Assembly: GCA_964057225.1 (NCBI GenBank)
Contig: OZ059896.1
Span: forward strand, 19,588,501-19,652,500
Source: Auanema rhodensis
Lineage: Eukaryota; Nematoda; Chromadorea; Rhabditida; Rhabditidae
Reading direction: 5' to 3'
DNA length: 64,000 nt
This document shows, piece after piece, positions 1 to 9,837 of this stretch. The translations under genes and the position numbers were made by a program. The notes under the pieces are model-generated. The model was not told the origin of the DNA. It ran no database searches and worked only from the letters and a program-made list of their open reading frames with translations. Position 1 is the first letter of the stretch; each line of letters starts with the position of its first letter.

Positions 1-2115
1 AAAAAATTAATTCTTCAGGGTGAAAATCGAGGATATAAGTGTGAACTTATATCAGTTGATATCTCGGTGCACTTTTAAGCTAGCGCAAATCTGATAACAC
101 AGATCGACGCAGCTTAAAAATCCGCATCGAATGCACTACACTACATTGAAAAACGCTTAATACAAGAATTAGTTATGATCGCTTGAAAAATGATGCATTA
201 GTGTATGTTGAGTTTCCATGTACACTCAACATTGCTTCCAAAAACATTTTGACAAAAATTTTTTCGAAAAATTTCAAAATAATTTAGCAAAAAGTAGATG
301 TTTTTAGATTCCTTTTTTCAAGGCAAAGACGATGGACAATGTTATTCAACGAAAAAATTAATTCTTCAGGGTGAAAATCGAGGATATAAGTGTGAACTTA
401 TATCAGTTGATATATCGGTGCATTTTTAAGCTAGCGCAAATCTGATAACACAGAACGACGCAGCTTAAAAATCCGCATCGAATGCACTATACTACATTGA
501 GAAACGCTTAATACAAAAATTAGTTATGATCGTTTGAAAAATGATGCATTAGTGTATGTTGAGTTTCCATGTACACTCAACATTGCTTCCAAAAACATTT
601 TGACAAAAATTTTTTCGAAAAATTTCGAAATAATTTAGCAAAAAGTAGATGTTTTTAGATTCCTTTTTTCAAGGCAAAGACGATGGACAATGTTATTCAA
701 CGAAAAAATTAATTCTTCAGGGTGAAAATCGAGGATATAAGTGTGAACTTATATCAGTTGATATCTCGGTGCATTTTTAAGTTAGCGCAAATCTGATAAC
801 ACAGAACGACGCATCTTAAAAATCCGCATCGAATGCACTATACTACATTGAGTAACGCTTAATACAAAAATTAGTTATGATCGTTTGAAAAATGATGCAT
901 TAGTGTATGTTGAGTTTCCATGTACACTCAACATTGCTTCCAAAAACATTTTGACAAAAATTTTTTCGAAAAATTTCAAAATAATTCAGCAAAAAGTAGA
1001 TGTTTTTAGATTCCTTTTTTCAAGGCAAAGACGATGGACAATGTTATTCAACGAAAAATTTAATTCTTCAGGGTGAAAATCGAGGATATAAGTGTGAACT
1101 TATATCAGTTGATATCTCGGTGCACTTTTAAGCTAGCGCAAATCTGATAACACAGATCGACGCAGCTTAAAAATCCGCATCGAATGCACTACACTACATT
1201 GAGAAACGCTTAATACAAGAATTAGTTATGATCGTTTGAAAAATGATGCATTAGTGTATGTTGAGTTTCCATGTACACTCAACATTGCTTCCAAAAACAT
1301 TTTGACAAAAATTTTTTCGAAAAATTTCAAATAATTTAGCAAAAAGTAGATGTTTTTAGATTCCTTTTTTCAAGGCAAAGACGATGGACAATGTTATTCA
1401 ACGAAAAAATTAATTCTTCAGGGTGAAAATCGAGGATATAAGTGTGAACTTATATCAGTTGATATCTCGGTGCACTTTTAAGCTAGCGCAAATCTGATAA
1501 CACAGATCGACGCAGCTTAAAAATCCGCATCGAATGCACTACACTACATTGAGAAACGCTTAATACAAGAATTAGTTATGATCGTTTGAAAAATGATGCA
1601 TTAGTGTATGTTGAGTTTCCATGTACACTCAACATTGCTTCCAAAAACATTTTGACAAAAATTTTTTCGAAAAATTTCAAAATAATTTAGCAAAAAGTAG
1701 ATGTTTTTAGATTCCTTTTTTCAAGGCAAAGACGATGGACAATGTTATTCAACGAAAAAATTAATTCTTCAGGGTGAAAATCGAGGATATAAGTGTGAAC
1801 TTATATCAGTTGATATCTCGGTGCACTTTTAAGCTAGCGCAAATCTGATAACACAGATCGACGCAGCTTAAAAATCCGCATCGAATGCACTACACTACAT
1901 TGAGAAACGCTTAATACAAAAATTAGTTATGATCGTTTGAAAAATGATGCATTAGTGTATGTTGAGTTTCCATGTACACTCAACATTGCTTCCAAAAACA
2001 TTTTGACAAAAAATTTTTCGAAAAATTTCAAAATAATTTAGCAAAAAGTAGATGTTTTTAGATTCCTTTTTTCAAGGCAAAGACGATGGACAATGTTATT
2101 CAACGAAAAAATTAA
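1..2115 (+). repeat. Left-end mixed monomers m0-m5
   Basis: A 10-base monomer tail is followed by m0-m5. m0, m3, m4 and m5 share 62C and 129C with 33G, a combination not seen elsewhere in my reading. m1 carries AACG at 94-97 and 53A. m2 carries 70T, 102T, 141T, 275C and 347T. m1-m2 resemble m53-m54 about 18 kb to the right. m3-m5 are close relatives in tandem. Confidence 0.8.
1064..1413 (+). repeat. 350-bp monomer m3 with the only indel seen
   Basis: m3 has one A fewer in the run at monomer positions 266-269 (TTTCAAATAATT where others have TTTCAAAATAATT), near window position 1328-1331. It is the single copy found with a length other than 351. After it the register moves by one base and then holds exactly to the end of the window. 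Confidence 0.93.
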
Positions 2116-5100
2116 TTCTTCAGGGTGAAAATCGAGGATATAAGTGTGAACTTATATCAGTTGATATATCGGTGCATTTTTAAGCTAGCGCAAATCTGAT
2201 AACACAGATCAACGCAGCTTAAAAATCCGCATCGAATGCACTATACTACATTGAGAAACGCTTAATACAAAAATTAGTTATGATCGTTTGAAAAATGATG
2301 CATTAGTGTATGTTGAGTTTCCATGTACACTCAACATTGCTTCCAAAAACATTTTGACAAAAATTTTTTTGAAAAATTTCAAAATAATTTAGCAAAAAGT
2401 AGATGTTTTTAGATTCCTATTTTCAAGGCAAAGACGATGGACAATGTTATTCAACGAAAAAATTAATTCTTCAGGGTGAAAATCGAGGATATAAGTGTAA
2501 ACTTATATCAGTCGATATCTCGGTGCATTTTTAAGCTAGCGCAAATCTGATAACACAGATCGACGCAGCTTAAAAATCCGCATCGAATGCACTATACTAC
2601 ATTGAGAAACGCTTAATACAAAAATTAGTTATGATCGTTTGAAAAATGATGCATTAGTGTATGTTGAGTTTCCATGTACACTCAACATTGCTTCCAAAAA
2701 CATTTTGACAAAAATTTTTTCGAAAAATTTCAAAATAATTTAGCAAAAAGTAGATATTTTTAGATTCCATTTTTCAAGGCAAAGACGATAGACAATGTTA
2801 TTCAACGAAAAAATTAATTCTTCAGGGTGAAAATCGAGGATATAAGTGTAAACTTATATCAGTTGATATCTCGGTGCATTTTTAAGCTAGCGCAAATCTG
2901 ATAACACAGATCGACGCAGCTTAAAAATCCGCATCGAATGCACTATACTACATTGAGAAACGCTTAATACAAAAATTAGTTATGATCGTTTGAAAAATGA
3001 TGCATTAGTGTATGTTGAGTTTCCATGTACACTCAACATTGCTTCCAAAAACATTTTGACAAAACTTTTTTCGAAAAATTTCAAAATAATTTAGCAAAAA
3101 GTAGATGTTTTTAGATTCCTTTTTTCAAGGCAAAGACGATGGACAATGTTATTCAACGAAAAAATTAATTCTTCAGGGTGAAAATCGAGGATATAAGTGT
3201 GAACTTATATCAGTTGATATATCGGTGCATTTTTAAGCTAGCGCAAATCTGATAACACAGATCAACGCAGCTTAAAAATCCGCATCGAATGCACTATACT
3301 ACATTGAGAAACGCTTAATACAAAAATTAGTTATGATCGTTTGAAAAATGATGCATTAGTGTATGTTGAGTTTCCATGTACACTCAACATTGCTTCCAAA
3401 AACATTTTGACAAAAATTTTTTTGAAAAATTTCAAAATAATTTAGCAAAAAGTAGATGTTTTTAGATTCCTTTTTTCAAGGCAAAGATGATGGACAATGT
3501 TATTCAACGAAAAAATTAATTCTTCAGGGTGAAAATCGAGGATATAAGTGTGAACTTATATCAGTTGATATCTCGGTGCATTTTTAAGCTAGCGCAAATC
3601 TCATAACACAGATCGACGCAGCTTAAAAATCCGCATCGAATGCACTATACTACATTGAGAAACGCTTAATACAAAAATTAGTTATGATCGTTTGAAAAAT
3701 GATGCATTAGTGTATGTTGAGTTTCCATGTACACTCAACATTGCTTCCAAAAACATTTTGACAAAAATTTTTTCGAAAAATTTCAAAATAATTTAGCAAA
3801 AAGTAGATGTTTTTAGATTCCTTTTTTCAAGGCAAAGACGATGGACAATGTTATTCAACAAAAAAATTAATTCTTCAGGGTGAAAATCGAGGATATAAGT
3901 GTGAACTTATATCAGTTGATATATCGGTGCATTTTTAAGCTAGCGCAAATCTGATAACACAGATCGACGCAGCTTAAAAATCCGCATCGAATGCACTATA
4001 CTACATTGAGAAACGCTTAATACAAAAATTAGTTATGATCGTTTGAAAAATGATGCATTAGTGTATGTTGAGTTTCCATGTACACTCAACATTGCTTCCA
4101 AAAACATTTTGACAAAAATTTTTTCGAAAAATTTCAAAATAATTTAGCAAAAAGTAGATGTTTTTAGATTCCTTTTTTCAAGGCAAAGACGATGGACAAT
4201 GTTATTCAACGAAAAAATTAATTCTTCAGGGTGAAAATCGAGGATATAAGTGTGAACTTATATCAGTTGATATATCGGTGCATTTTTAAGCTAGCGCAAA
4301 TCTGATAACACAGATCAACGCAGCTTAAAAATCCGCATCGAATGCACTATACTACATTGAGAAACGCTTAATACAAAAATTAGTTATGATCGTTTGAAAA
4401 ATGATGCATTAGTGTATGTTGAGTTTCCATGTACACTCAACATTGCTTCCAAAAACATTTTGACAAAAATTTTTTTGAAAAATTTCAAAATAATTTAGCA
4501 AAAAGTAGATGTTTTTAGATTCCTATTTTCAAGGCAAAGATGATGGACAATGTTATTCAACGAAAAAATTAATTCTTCAGGGTGAAAATCGAGGATATAA
4601 GTGTGAACTTATATCAGTTGATATCTCGGTGCATTTTTAAGCTAGCGCAAATCTCATAACACAGATCGACGCAGCTTAAAAATCCGCATCGAATGCACTA
4701 TACTACATTGAGAAACGCTTAATACAAAAATTAGTTATGATCGTTTGAAAAATGATGCATTAGTGTATGTTGAGTTTCCATGTACACTCAACATTGCTTC
4801 CAAAAACATTTTGACAAAAATTTTTTCGAAAAATTTCAAAATAATTTAGCAAAAAGTAGATGTTTTTAGATTCCTTTTTTCAAGGCAAAGACGATGGACA
4901 ATGTTATTCAACGAAAAAATTAATTCTTCAGGGTGAAAATCGAAAATATAAGTGTAAACTTATATCAGTTGATATCTCGGTGCATTTTTAAGCTAGCGCA
5001 AATCTGATAACAAAGATCGACGCAGCTTAAAAATCCGCATCGAATGCACTATACTACATTGAGAAACGCTTAATACAAGAATTAGTTATGATCGTTTGAA

Positions 5101-5976
5101 AAATGATGCATTAGTGTATGTTGAGTTTCCATGTACACTCAACATTGCTTCCAAAAACATTTTGACAAAAATTTTTTCGAAAAATTTCAAAATAATTTAG
5201 CAAAAAGTAGATGTTTTTAGATTCCATTTTTCAAGGCAAAGACGATGGACAATGTTATTCAACGAAAAAATTAATTCTTCAGGGTGAAAATCGAGGATAT
5301 AAGTGTAAACTTATATCAGTTGATATCTCGGTGCATTTTTAAGCTAGCGCAAATCTGATAACACAGATCAACGCAGCTTAAAAATCCGCATCGAATGCAC
5401 TATACTACATTGAGAAACGCTTAATACAAAAATTAGTTATGATCGTTTGAAAAATGATGCATTAGTGTATGTTGAGTTTCCATGTACACTCAACATTGCT
5501 TCCAAAAACATTTTGACAAAAATTTTTTTGAAAAATTTCAAAATAATTTAGCAAAAAGTAGATGTTTTTAGATTCCTATTTTCAAGGCAAAGACGATGGA
5601 CAATGTTATTCAACGAAAAAATTAATTCTTCAGGGTGAAAATCGAGGATATAAGTGTAAACTTATATCAGTCGATATCTCGGTGCATTTTTAAGCTAGCG
5701 CAAAACTGATAACACAGATCGACGCAGCTTAAAAATCCGCATCGAATGCACTATACTACATTGAGAAACGCTTAATACAAAAATTAGTTATGATCGTTTG
5801 AAAAATGATGCATTAGTGTATGTTGAGTTTCCATGTACACTCAACATTGCTTCCAAAAACATTTTGACAAAAATTTTTTCGAAAAATTTCAAAATAATTT
5901 AGCAAAAAGTAGATGTTTTTAGATTCCTTTTTTCAAGGCAAAGACGATGGACAATGTTATTCAACGAAAAAATTAA
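2116..5976 (+). repeat. X-Y-Z type trimeric zone, first block (m6-m16)
   Basis: Subtype X has 53A, ATCAACGC (96A), TTTTTTTG (255T) and usually CCTATTTT (304A). Subtype Y has GTCGATAT, usually AAACTGAT (80A), AGATATTTT, CCATTTT (303A) and ATAGAC (324A). Z is 33A with few other marks. m6-m7-m8 are X-Y-Z. m9-m10-m11 and m12-m13-m14 are a second trimer in which an X-like monomer ending AAGATGATGG (320T) is followed by one with CTCATAAC (83C). m15-m16 are X and Y-like again. Confidence 0.75.
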
Positions 5977-7401
5977 TTCTTCAGGGTGAAAATCGAAAAT
6001 ATAAGTGTAAACTTATATCAGTTGATATCTCGGTGCATTTTTAAGCTAGCGCAAATCTGATAACAAAGATCGACGCAGCTTAAAAATCCGCATCGAATGC
6101 ACTATACTACATTGAGAAACGCTTAATACAAGAATTAGTTATGATCGTTTGAAAAATGATGCATTAGTGTATGTTGAGTTTCCATGTACACTCAACATTG
6201 CTTCCAAAAACATTTTGACAAAAATTTTTTCGAAAAATTTCAAAATAATTTAGCAAAAAGTAGATGTTTTTGGATTCCTTTTTTCAAGGCAAAGACGATG
6301 GACAATGTTATTCAACGAAAAAATTAATTCTTCAGGGTGAAAATCGAGGATATAAGTGTGAACTTATATCAGTTGATATCTCGGTGCATTTTTAAGCTAG
6401 CGCAAATCTGATAACACAGATCGAGGCAGCTTAAAAATCCGCATCGAATGCACTATACTACATTGAAAAACGCTTAATACAAGAATTAGTTATGATCGTT
6501 TGAAAAATGATGCATTAGTGTATGTTGAGTTTCCATGTACACTCAACATTGCTTCCAAAAACATTTTGACAAAAATTTTTTCGAAAAATTTCAAGATAAT
6601 TTAGCAAAAAGTAGATGTTTTTAGATTCCTTTTTTCAAGGCAAAGACGATGGACAATGTTATTCAACGAAAAAATTAATTCTTCAGGGTGAAAATCGAGG
6701 ATATAAGTGTGAACTTATATCAGTTGATATCTCGGTGCATTTTTAAGCTAGCGCAAATCTGATAACACAGATCGACGCAGCTTAAAAATCCGCATCGAAT
6801 GCACTATACTACATTGAGAAACGCTTAATACAAAAATTAGTTATGATCGTTTGAAAAATGATGCATTAGTGTATGTTGAGTTTCCATGTACACTCAACAT
6901 TGCTTCCAAAAACATTTTGACAAAAATTTTTTCGAAAAATTTCAAAATAATTTAGCAAAAAGTAGATGTTTTTGGATTCCTTTTTTCAAGGCAAAGACGA
7001 TGGACAATGTTATTCAACGAAAAAATTAATTCTTCAGGGTGAAAATCGAGGATATAAGTGTGAACTTATATCAGTTGATATCTCGGTGCATTTTTAAGCT
7101 AGCGCAAATCTGATAACACAGATCGAGGCAGCTTAAAAATCCGCATCGAATGCACTATACTACATTGAGAAACGCTTAATACAAGAATTAGTTATGATCG
7201 TTTGAAAAATGATGCATTAGTGTATGTTGAGTTTCCATGTACACTCAACATTGCTTCCAAAAACATTTTGACAAAAATTTTTTCGAAAAATTTCAAGATA
7301 ATTTAGCAAAAAGTAGATGTTTTTAGATTCCTTTTTTCAAGGCAAAGACGATGGACAATGTTATTCAACGAAAAAATTAATTCTTCAGGGTGAAAATCGA
7401 G

Positions 7402-7423
7402 GATATAAGTGTGAACTTATATC
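7402..7423. repeat. Perfect 9-bp dyad with 4-nt loop, monomer positions 22-43
   Basis: GATATAAGT (22-30) is the reverse complement of ACTTATATC (35-43), with loop GTGA or GTAA. The frequent 33 G/A polymorphism lies in the loop and leaves the stem intact. The AAAATAT variant (m14, m17, m38, m40, m42) shortens the stem by one pair. The CATATAT variant (position 37 T to A; for example m80, m81, m98, m99, m153, m160, m169, m178) breaks an internal pair. Confidence 0.85.
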
Positions 7424-7433
7424 AGTTGATATC
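7418..7433. repeat. Second dyad overlapping the first, monomer positions 38-53
   Basis: ATATCA (39-44) and TGATAT (47-52) are inverted copies separated by GT. In monomers with 53A the arms extend to 7 bp (38-44 with 47-53). The left arm is also part of the right arm of the 22-43 dyad, so the two structures are mutually exclusive. Confidence 0.8.
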
Positions 7434-7440
7434 TCGGTGC

Positions 7441-7491
7441 ATTTTTAAGCTAGCGCAAATCTGATAACACAGATCGACGCAGCTTAAAAAT
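7441..7491. repeat. Long interrupted dyad (hairpin or cruciform potential), monomer positions 61-111
   Basis: Shown in m21 and present in modified form in nearly every monomer. ATTTTTAAGCT (61-71) is the exact reverse complement of AGCTTAAAAAT (101-111). Inside, after an unpaired A72, GCG (73-75) can pair with CGC (98-100). A 3x3 internal loop follows, then ATCTG (79-83) pairs with CAGAT (90-94) around the loop ATAACA. Common variants weaken rather than restore it: 62C, 94A, 98G, 80A and 83C each remove a pair. In m2, m54, m59 and m61 both partners 70 and 102 are T, which destroys that pair. An alternative outer pairing joins GTGCATT (57-63) with AATGCAC (120-126). Confidence 0.85.
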
Positions 7492-7574
7492 CCGCATCGA
7501 ATGCACTATACTACATTGAGAAACGCTTAATACAAAAATTAGTTATGATCGTTTGAAAAATGATGCATTAGTGT

Positions 7575-7602
7575 ATGTTGAGTTTCCATGTACACTCAAC
7601 AT
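7575..7602. repeat. Perfect 9-bp dyad with 10-nt spacer, monomer positions 195-222
   Basis: ATGTTGAGT (195-203) is the reverse complement of ACTCAACAT (214-222). The arms looked conserved across the monomers read, while the spacer TTCCATGTAC carries the most informative zonal polymorphism (208 A/G) and the rarer 209 T/G (m55, m62, m68). An alternative pairing of AGTGTA (190-195) with TACACT (211-216) overlaps it. Confidence 0.85.
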
Positions 7603-7625
7603 TGCTTCCAAAAACATTTTGACAA

Positions 7626-7644
7626 AAATTTTTTCGAAAAATTT
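7626..7644. repeat. AT-rich near-palindrome around TTCGAA, monomer positions 246-264
   Basis: Centred on the CG at 255-256, TTTTT pairs with AAAAA and, after a one-base bulge at 249, AAA pairs with TTT. Subtype changes here include 250G (m47, m48, m51, m52, m87, m90, m105, m108) and 255T, which removes the central CpG in subtype X. Confidence 0.75.
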
Positions 7645-9837
7645 CAAAATAATTTAGCAAAAAGTAGATGTTTTTAGATTCCTTTTTTCAAGGCAAAGAC
7701 GATGGACAATGTTATTCAACGAAAAAATTAATTCTTCAGGGTGAAAATCGAGGATATAAGTGTGAACTTATATCAGTTGATATATCGGTGCATTTTTAAG
7801 CTAGCGCAAATCTGATAACACATTTCGACGCAGCTTAAAAATCCGCATCGAATGCACTATACTACATTGAGAAACGCTTAATACAAAAATTAGTTATGAT
7901 CGTTTGAAAAATGATGCATTAGTGTATGTTGAGTTTCCATGTACACTCAACATTGCTTCCAAAAACATTTTGACAAAAATTTTTTCGAAAAATTTCAAAA
8001 TAATTTAGCAAAAAGTAGATGTTTTTGGATTCCTTTTTTCAAGGCAAAGACGATGGACAATGTTATTCAACGAAAAAATTAATTCTTCAGGGTGAAAATC
8101 GAGGATATAAGTGTGAACTTATATCAGTTGATATCTCGGTGCATTTTTAAGCTAGCGCAAATCTGATAACACAGATCGAGGCAGCTTAAAAATCCGCATC
8201 GAATGCACTATACTACATTGAGAAACGCTTAATACAAGAATTAGTTATGATCGTTTGAAAAATGATGCATTAGTGTATGTTGAGTTTCCATGTACACTCA
8301 ACATTGCTTCCAAAAACATTTTGACAAAAATTTTTTCGAAAAATTTCAAGATAATTTAGCAAAAAGTAGATGTTTTTAGATTCCTTTTTTCAAGGCAAAG
8401 ACGATGGACAATGTTATTCAACAAAAAAATTAATTCTTCAGGGTGAAAATCGAGGATATAAGTGTGAACTTATATCAGTTGATATATCGGTGCATTTTTA
8501 AGCTAGCGCAAATCTGATAACACAGATCGACGCAGCTTAAAAATCCGCATCGAATGCACTATACTACATTGAGAAACGCTTAATACAAAAATTAGTTATG
8601 ATCGTTTGAAAAATGATGCATTAGTGTATGTTGAGTTTCCATGTACACTCAACATTGCTTCCAAAAACATTTTGACAAAAATTTTTTCGAAAAATTTCAA
8701 AATAATTTAGCAAAAAGTAGATGTTTTTAGATTCCTTTTTTCAAGGCAAAGACGATGGACAATGTTATTCAACGAAAAAATTAATTCTTCAGGGTGAAAA
8801 TCGAGGATATAAGTGTGAACTTATATCAGTTGATATATCGGTGCATTTTTAAGCTAGCGCAAATCTGATAACACAGATCGACGCAGCTTAAAAATCCGCA
8901 TCGAATGCACTATACTACATTGAGAAACGCTTAATACAAAAATTAGTTATGATCGTTTGAAAAATGATGCATTAGTGTATGTTGAGTTTCCATGTACACT
9001 CAACATTGCTTCCAAAAACATTTTGACAAAAATTTTTTCGAAAAATTTCAAAATAATTTAGCAAAAAGTAGATGTTTTTGGATTCCTTTTTTCAAGGCAA
9101 AGACGATGGACAATGTTATTCAACGAAAAAATTAATTCTTCAGGGTGAAAATCGAGGATATAAGTGTGAACTTATATCAGTTGATATCTCGGTGCATTTT
9201 TAAGCTAGCGCAAATCTGATAACACAGATCGAGGCAGCTTAAAAATCCGCATCGAATGCACTATACTACATTGAGAAACGCTTAATACAAGAATTAGTTA
9301 TGATCGTTTGAAAAATGATGCATTAGTGTATGTTGAGTTTCCATGTACACTCAACATTGCTTCCAAAAACATTTTGACAAAAATTTTTTCGAAAAATTTC
9401 AAGATAATTTAGCAAAAAGTAGATGTTTTTAGATTCCTTTTTTCAAGGCAAAGACGATGGACAATGTTATTCAACAAAAAAATTAATTCTTCAGGGTGAA
9501 AATCGAGGATATAAGTGTGAACTTATATCAGTTGATATATCGGTGCATTTTCAAGCTAGCGCAAATCTGATAACACAGATCGACGCAGCTTAAAAATCCG
9601 CATCGAATGCACTATACTACATTGAGAAACGCTTAATACAAAAATTAGTTATGATCGTTTGAAAAATGATGCATTAGTGTATGTTGAGTTTCCATGTACA
9701 CTCAACATTGCTTCCAAAAACATTTTGACAAAAATTTTTTCGAAAAATTTCAAAATAATTTAGCAAAAAGTAGATGTTTTTAGATTCCTTTTTTCAAGGC
9801 AAAGACGATGGACAATGTTATTCAACGAAAAAATTAA

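Larger units (their letters stand above)
7381..7731 (+). repeat. Reference monomer (m21), close to the array consensus
   Basis: I use this copy as the 351-base reference because it carries few private changes. It has 110 G+C of 351 (31%), 53 C and 57 G, and 12 CpG (pairs starting at 18, 55, 74, 95, 98, 113, 118, 144, 170, 255, 320, 340). The last 110 bases are the most AT-rich part, with runs of A or T around 244-269, 279-296 and 303-308. Palindromic hexamers include GATATC (48-53), GCTAGC (69-74), ATGCAT (183-188) and TTCGAA (253-258). Main diagnostic variants in the array: 33 G/A, 53 C/A, 62 T/C, 70 C/T, 98 C/G, 106 A/G, 129 T/C, 141 A/T, 156 A/G, 170 C/T, 183 A/T, 208 A/G, 237 T/A, 250 T/G, 268 A/G, 275 T/C, 301 C/T, 320 C/G/T, 329 A/T, 341 G/A. 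Confidence 0.95.
5977..9837 (+). repeat. G-P-R trimeric zone (m17-m27)
   Basis: The G subtype has TTTTTGGATTCC near 296. The P subtype has ATCGAGGC (98G), CAAGAATTA (156G) and CAAGATAA (268G), often ending CAACAAAA (341A). The R subtype has 53A and little else. The order G-P-R is clear in m22-m23-m24 and m25-m26-m27 (7732-9837), a 1053-bp repeat. m17-m18, m19-m20 and m21 are related but less regular. m22 has a private CACATTTCG. Confidence 0.75.

Noticed and set aside
885-1076. 63-codon open frame, repeated at 20891, 21593, 23699, 44408, 52481, 53534, 54938, 55991, 58097, 59150, 61256 and 62309
   Set aside because: It exists only in monomers where position 275 T to C turns an in-frame TAG into CAG; elsewhere the frame stops at codon 35. 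It starts at TTG, lies wholly inside the satellite unit and shows no domain. Copy-to-copy conservation is explained by array homogenisation.
7392-7577. Monomer as an ancient dimer of two half-units (GAAAATCGAGGATATAAGTG against GAAAAATGATGCATTAGTG)
   Set aside because: The resemblance covers only about 20 bases with gaps and does not extend; the halves are otherwise unrelated by eye. A local self-alignment of the consensus would settle it.
7624-7731. Phased A-tract bent DNA in the 3' part
   Set aside because: A and T runs are frequent, but their centres are not regularly spaced at about 10-11 bp, so curvature cannot be claimed without calculation.
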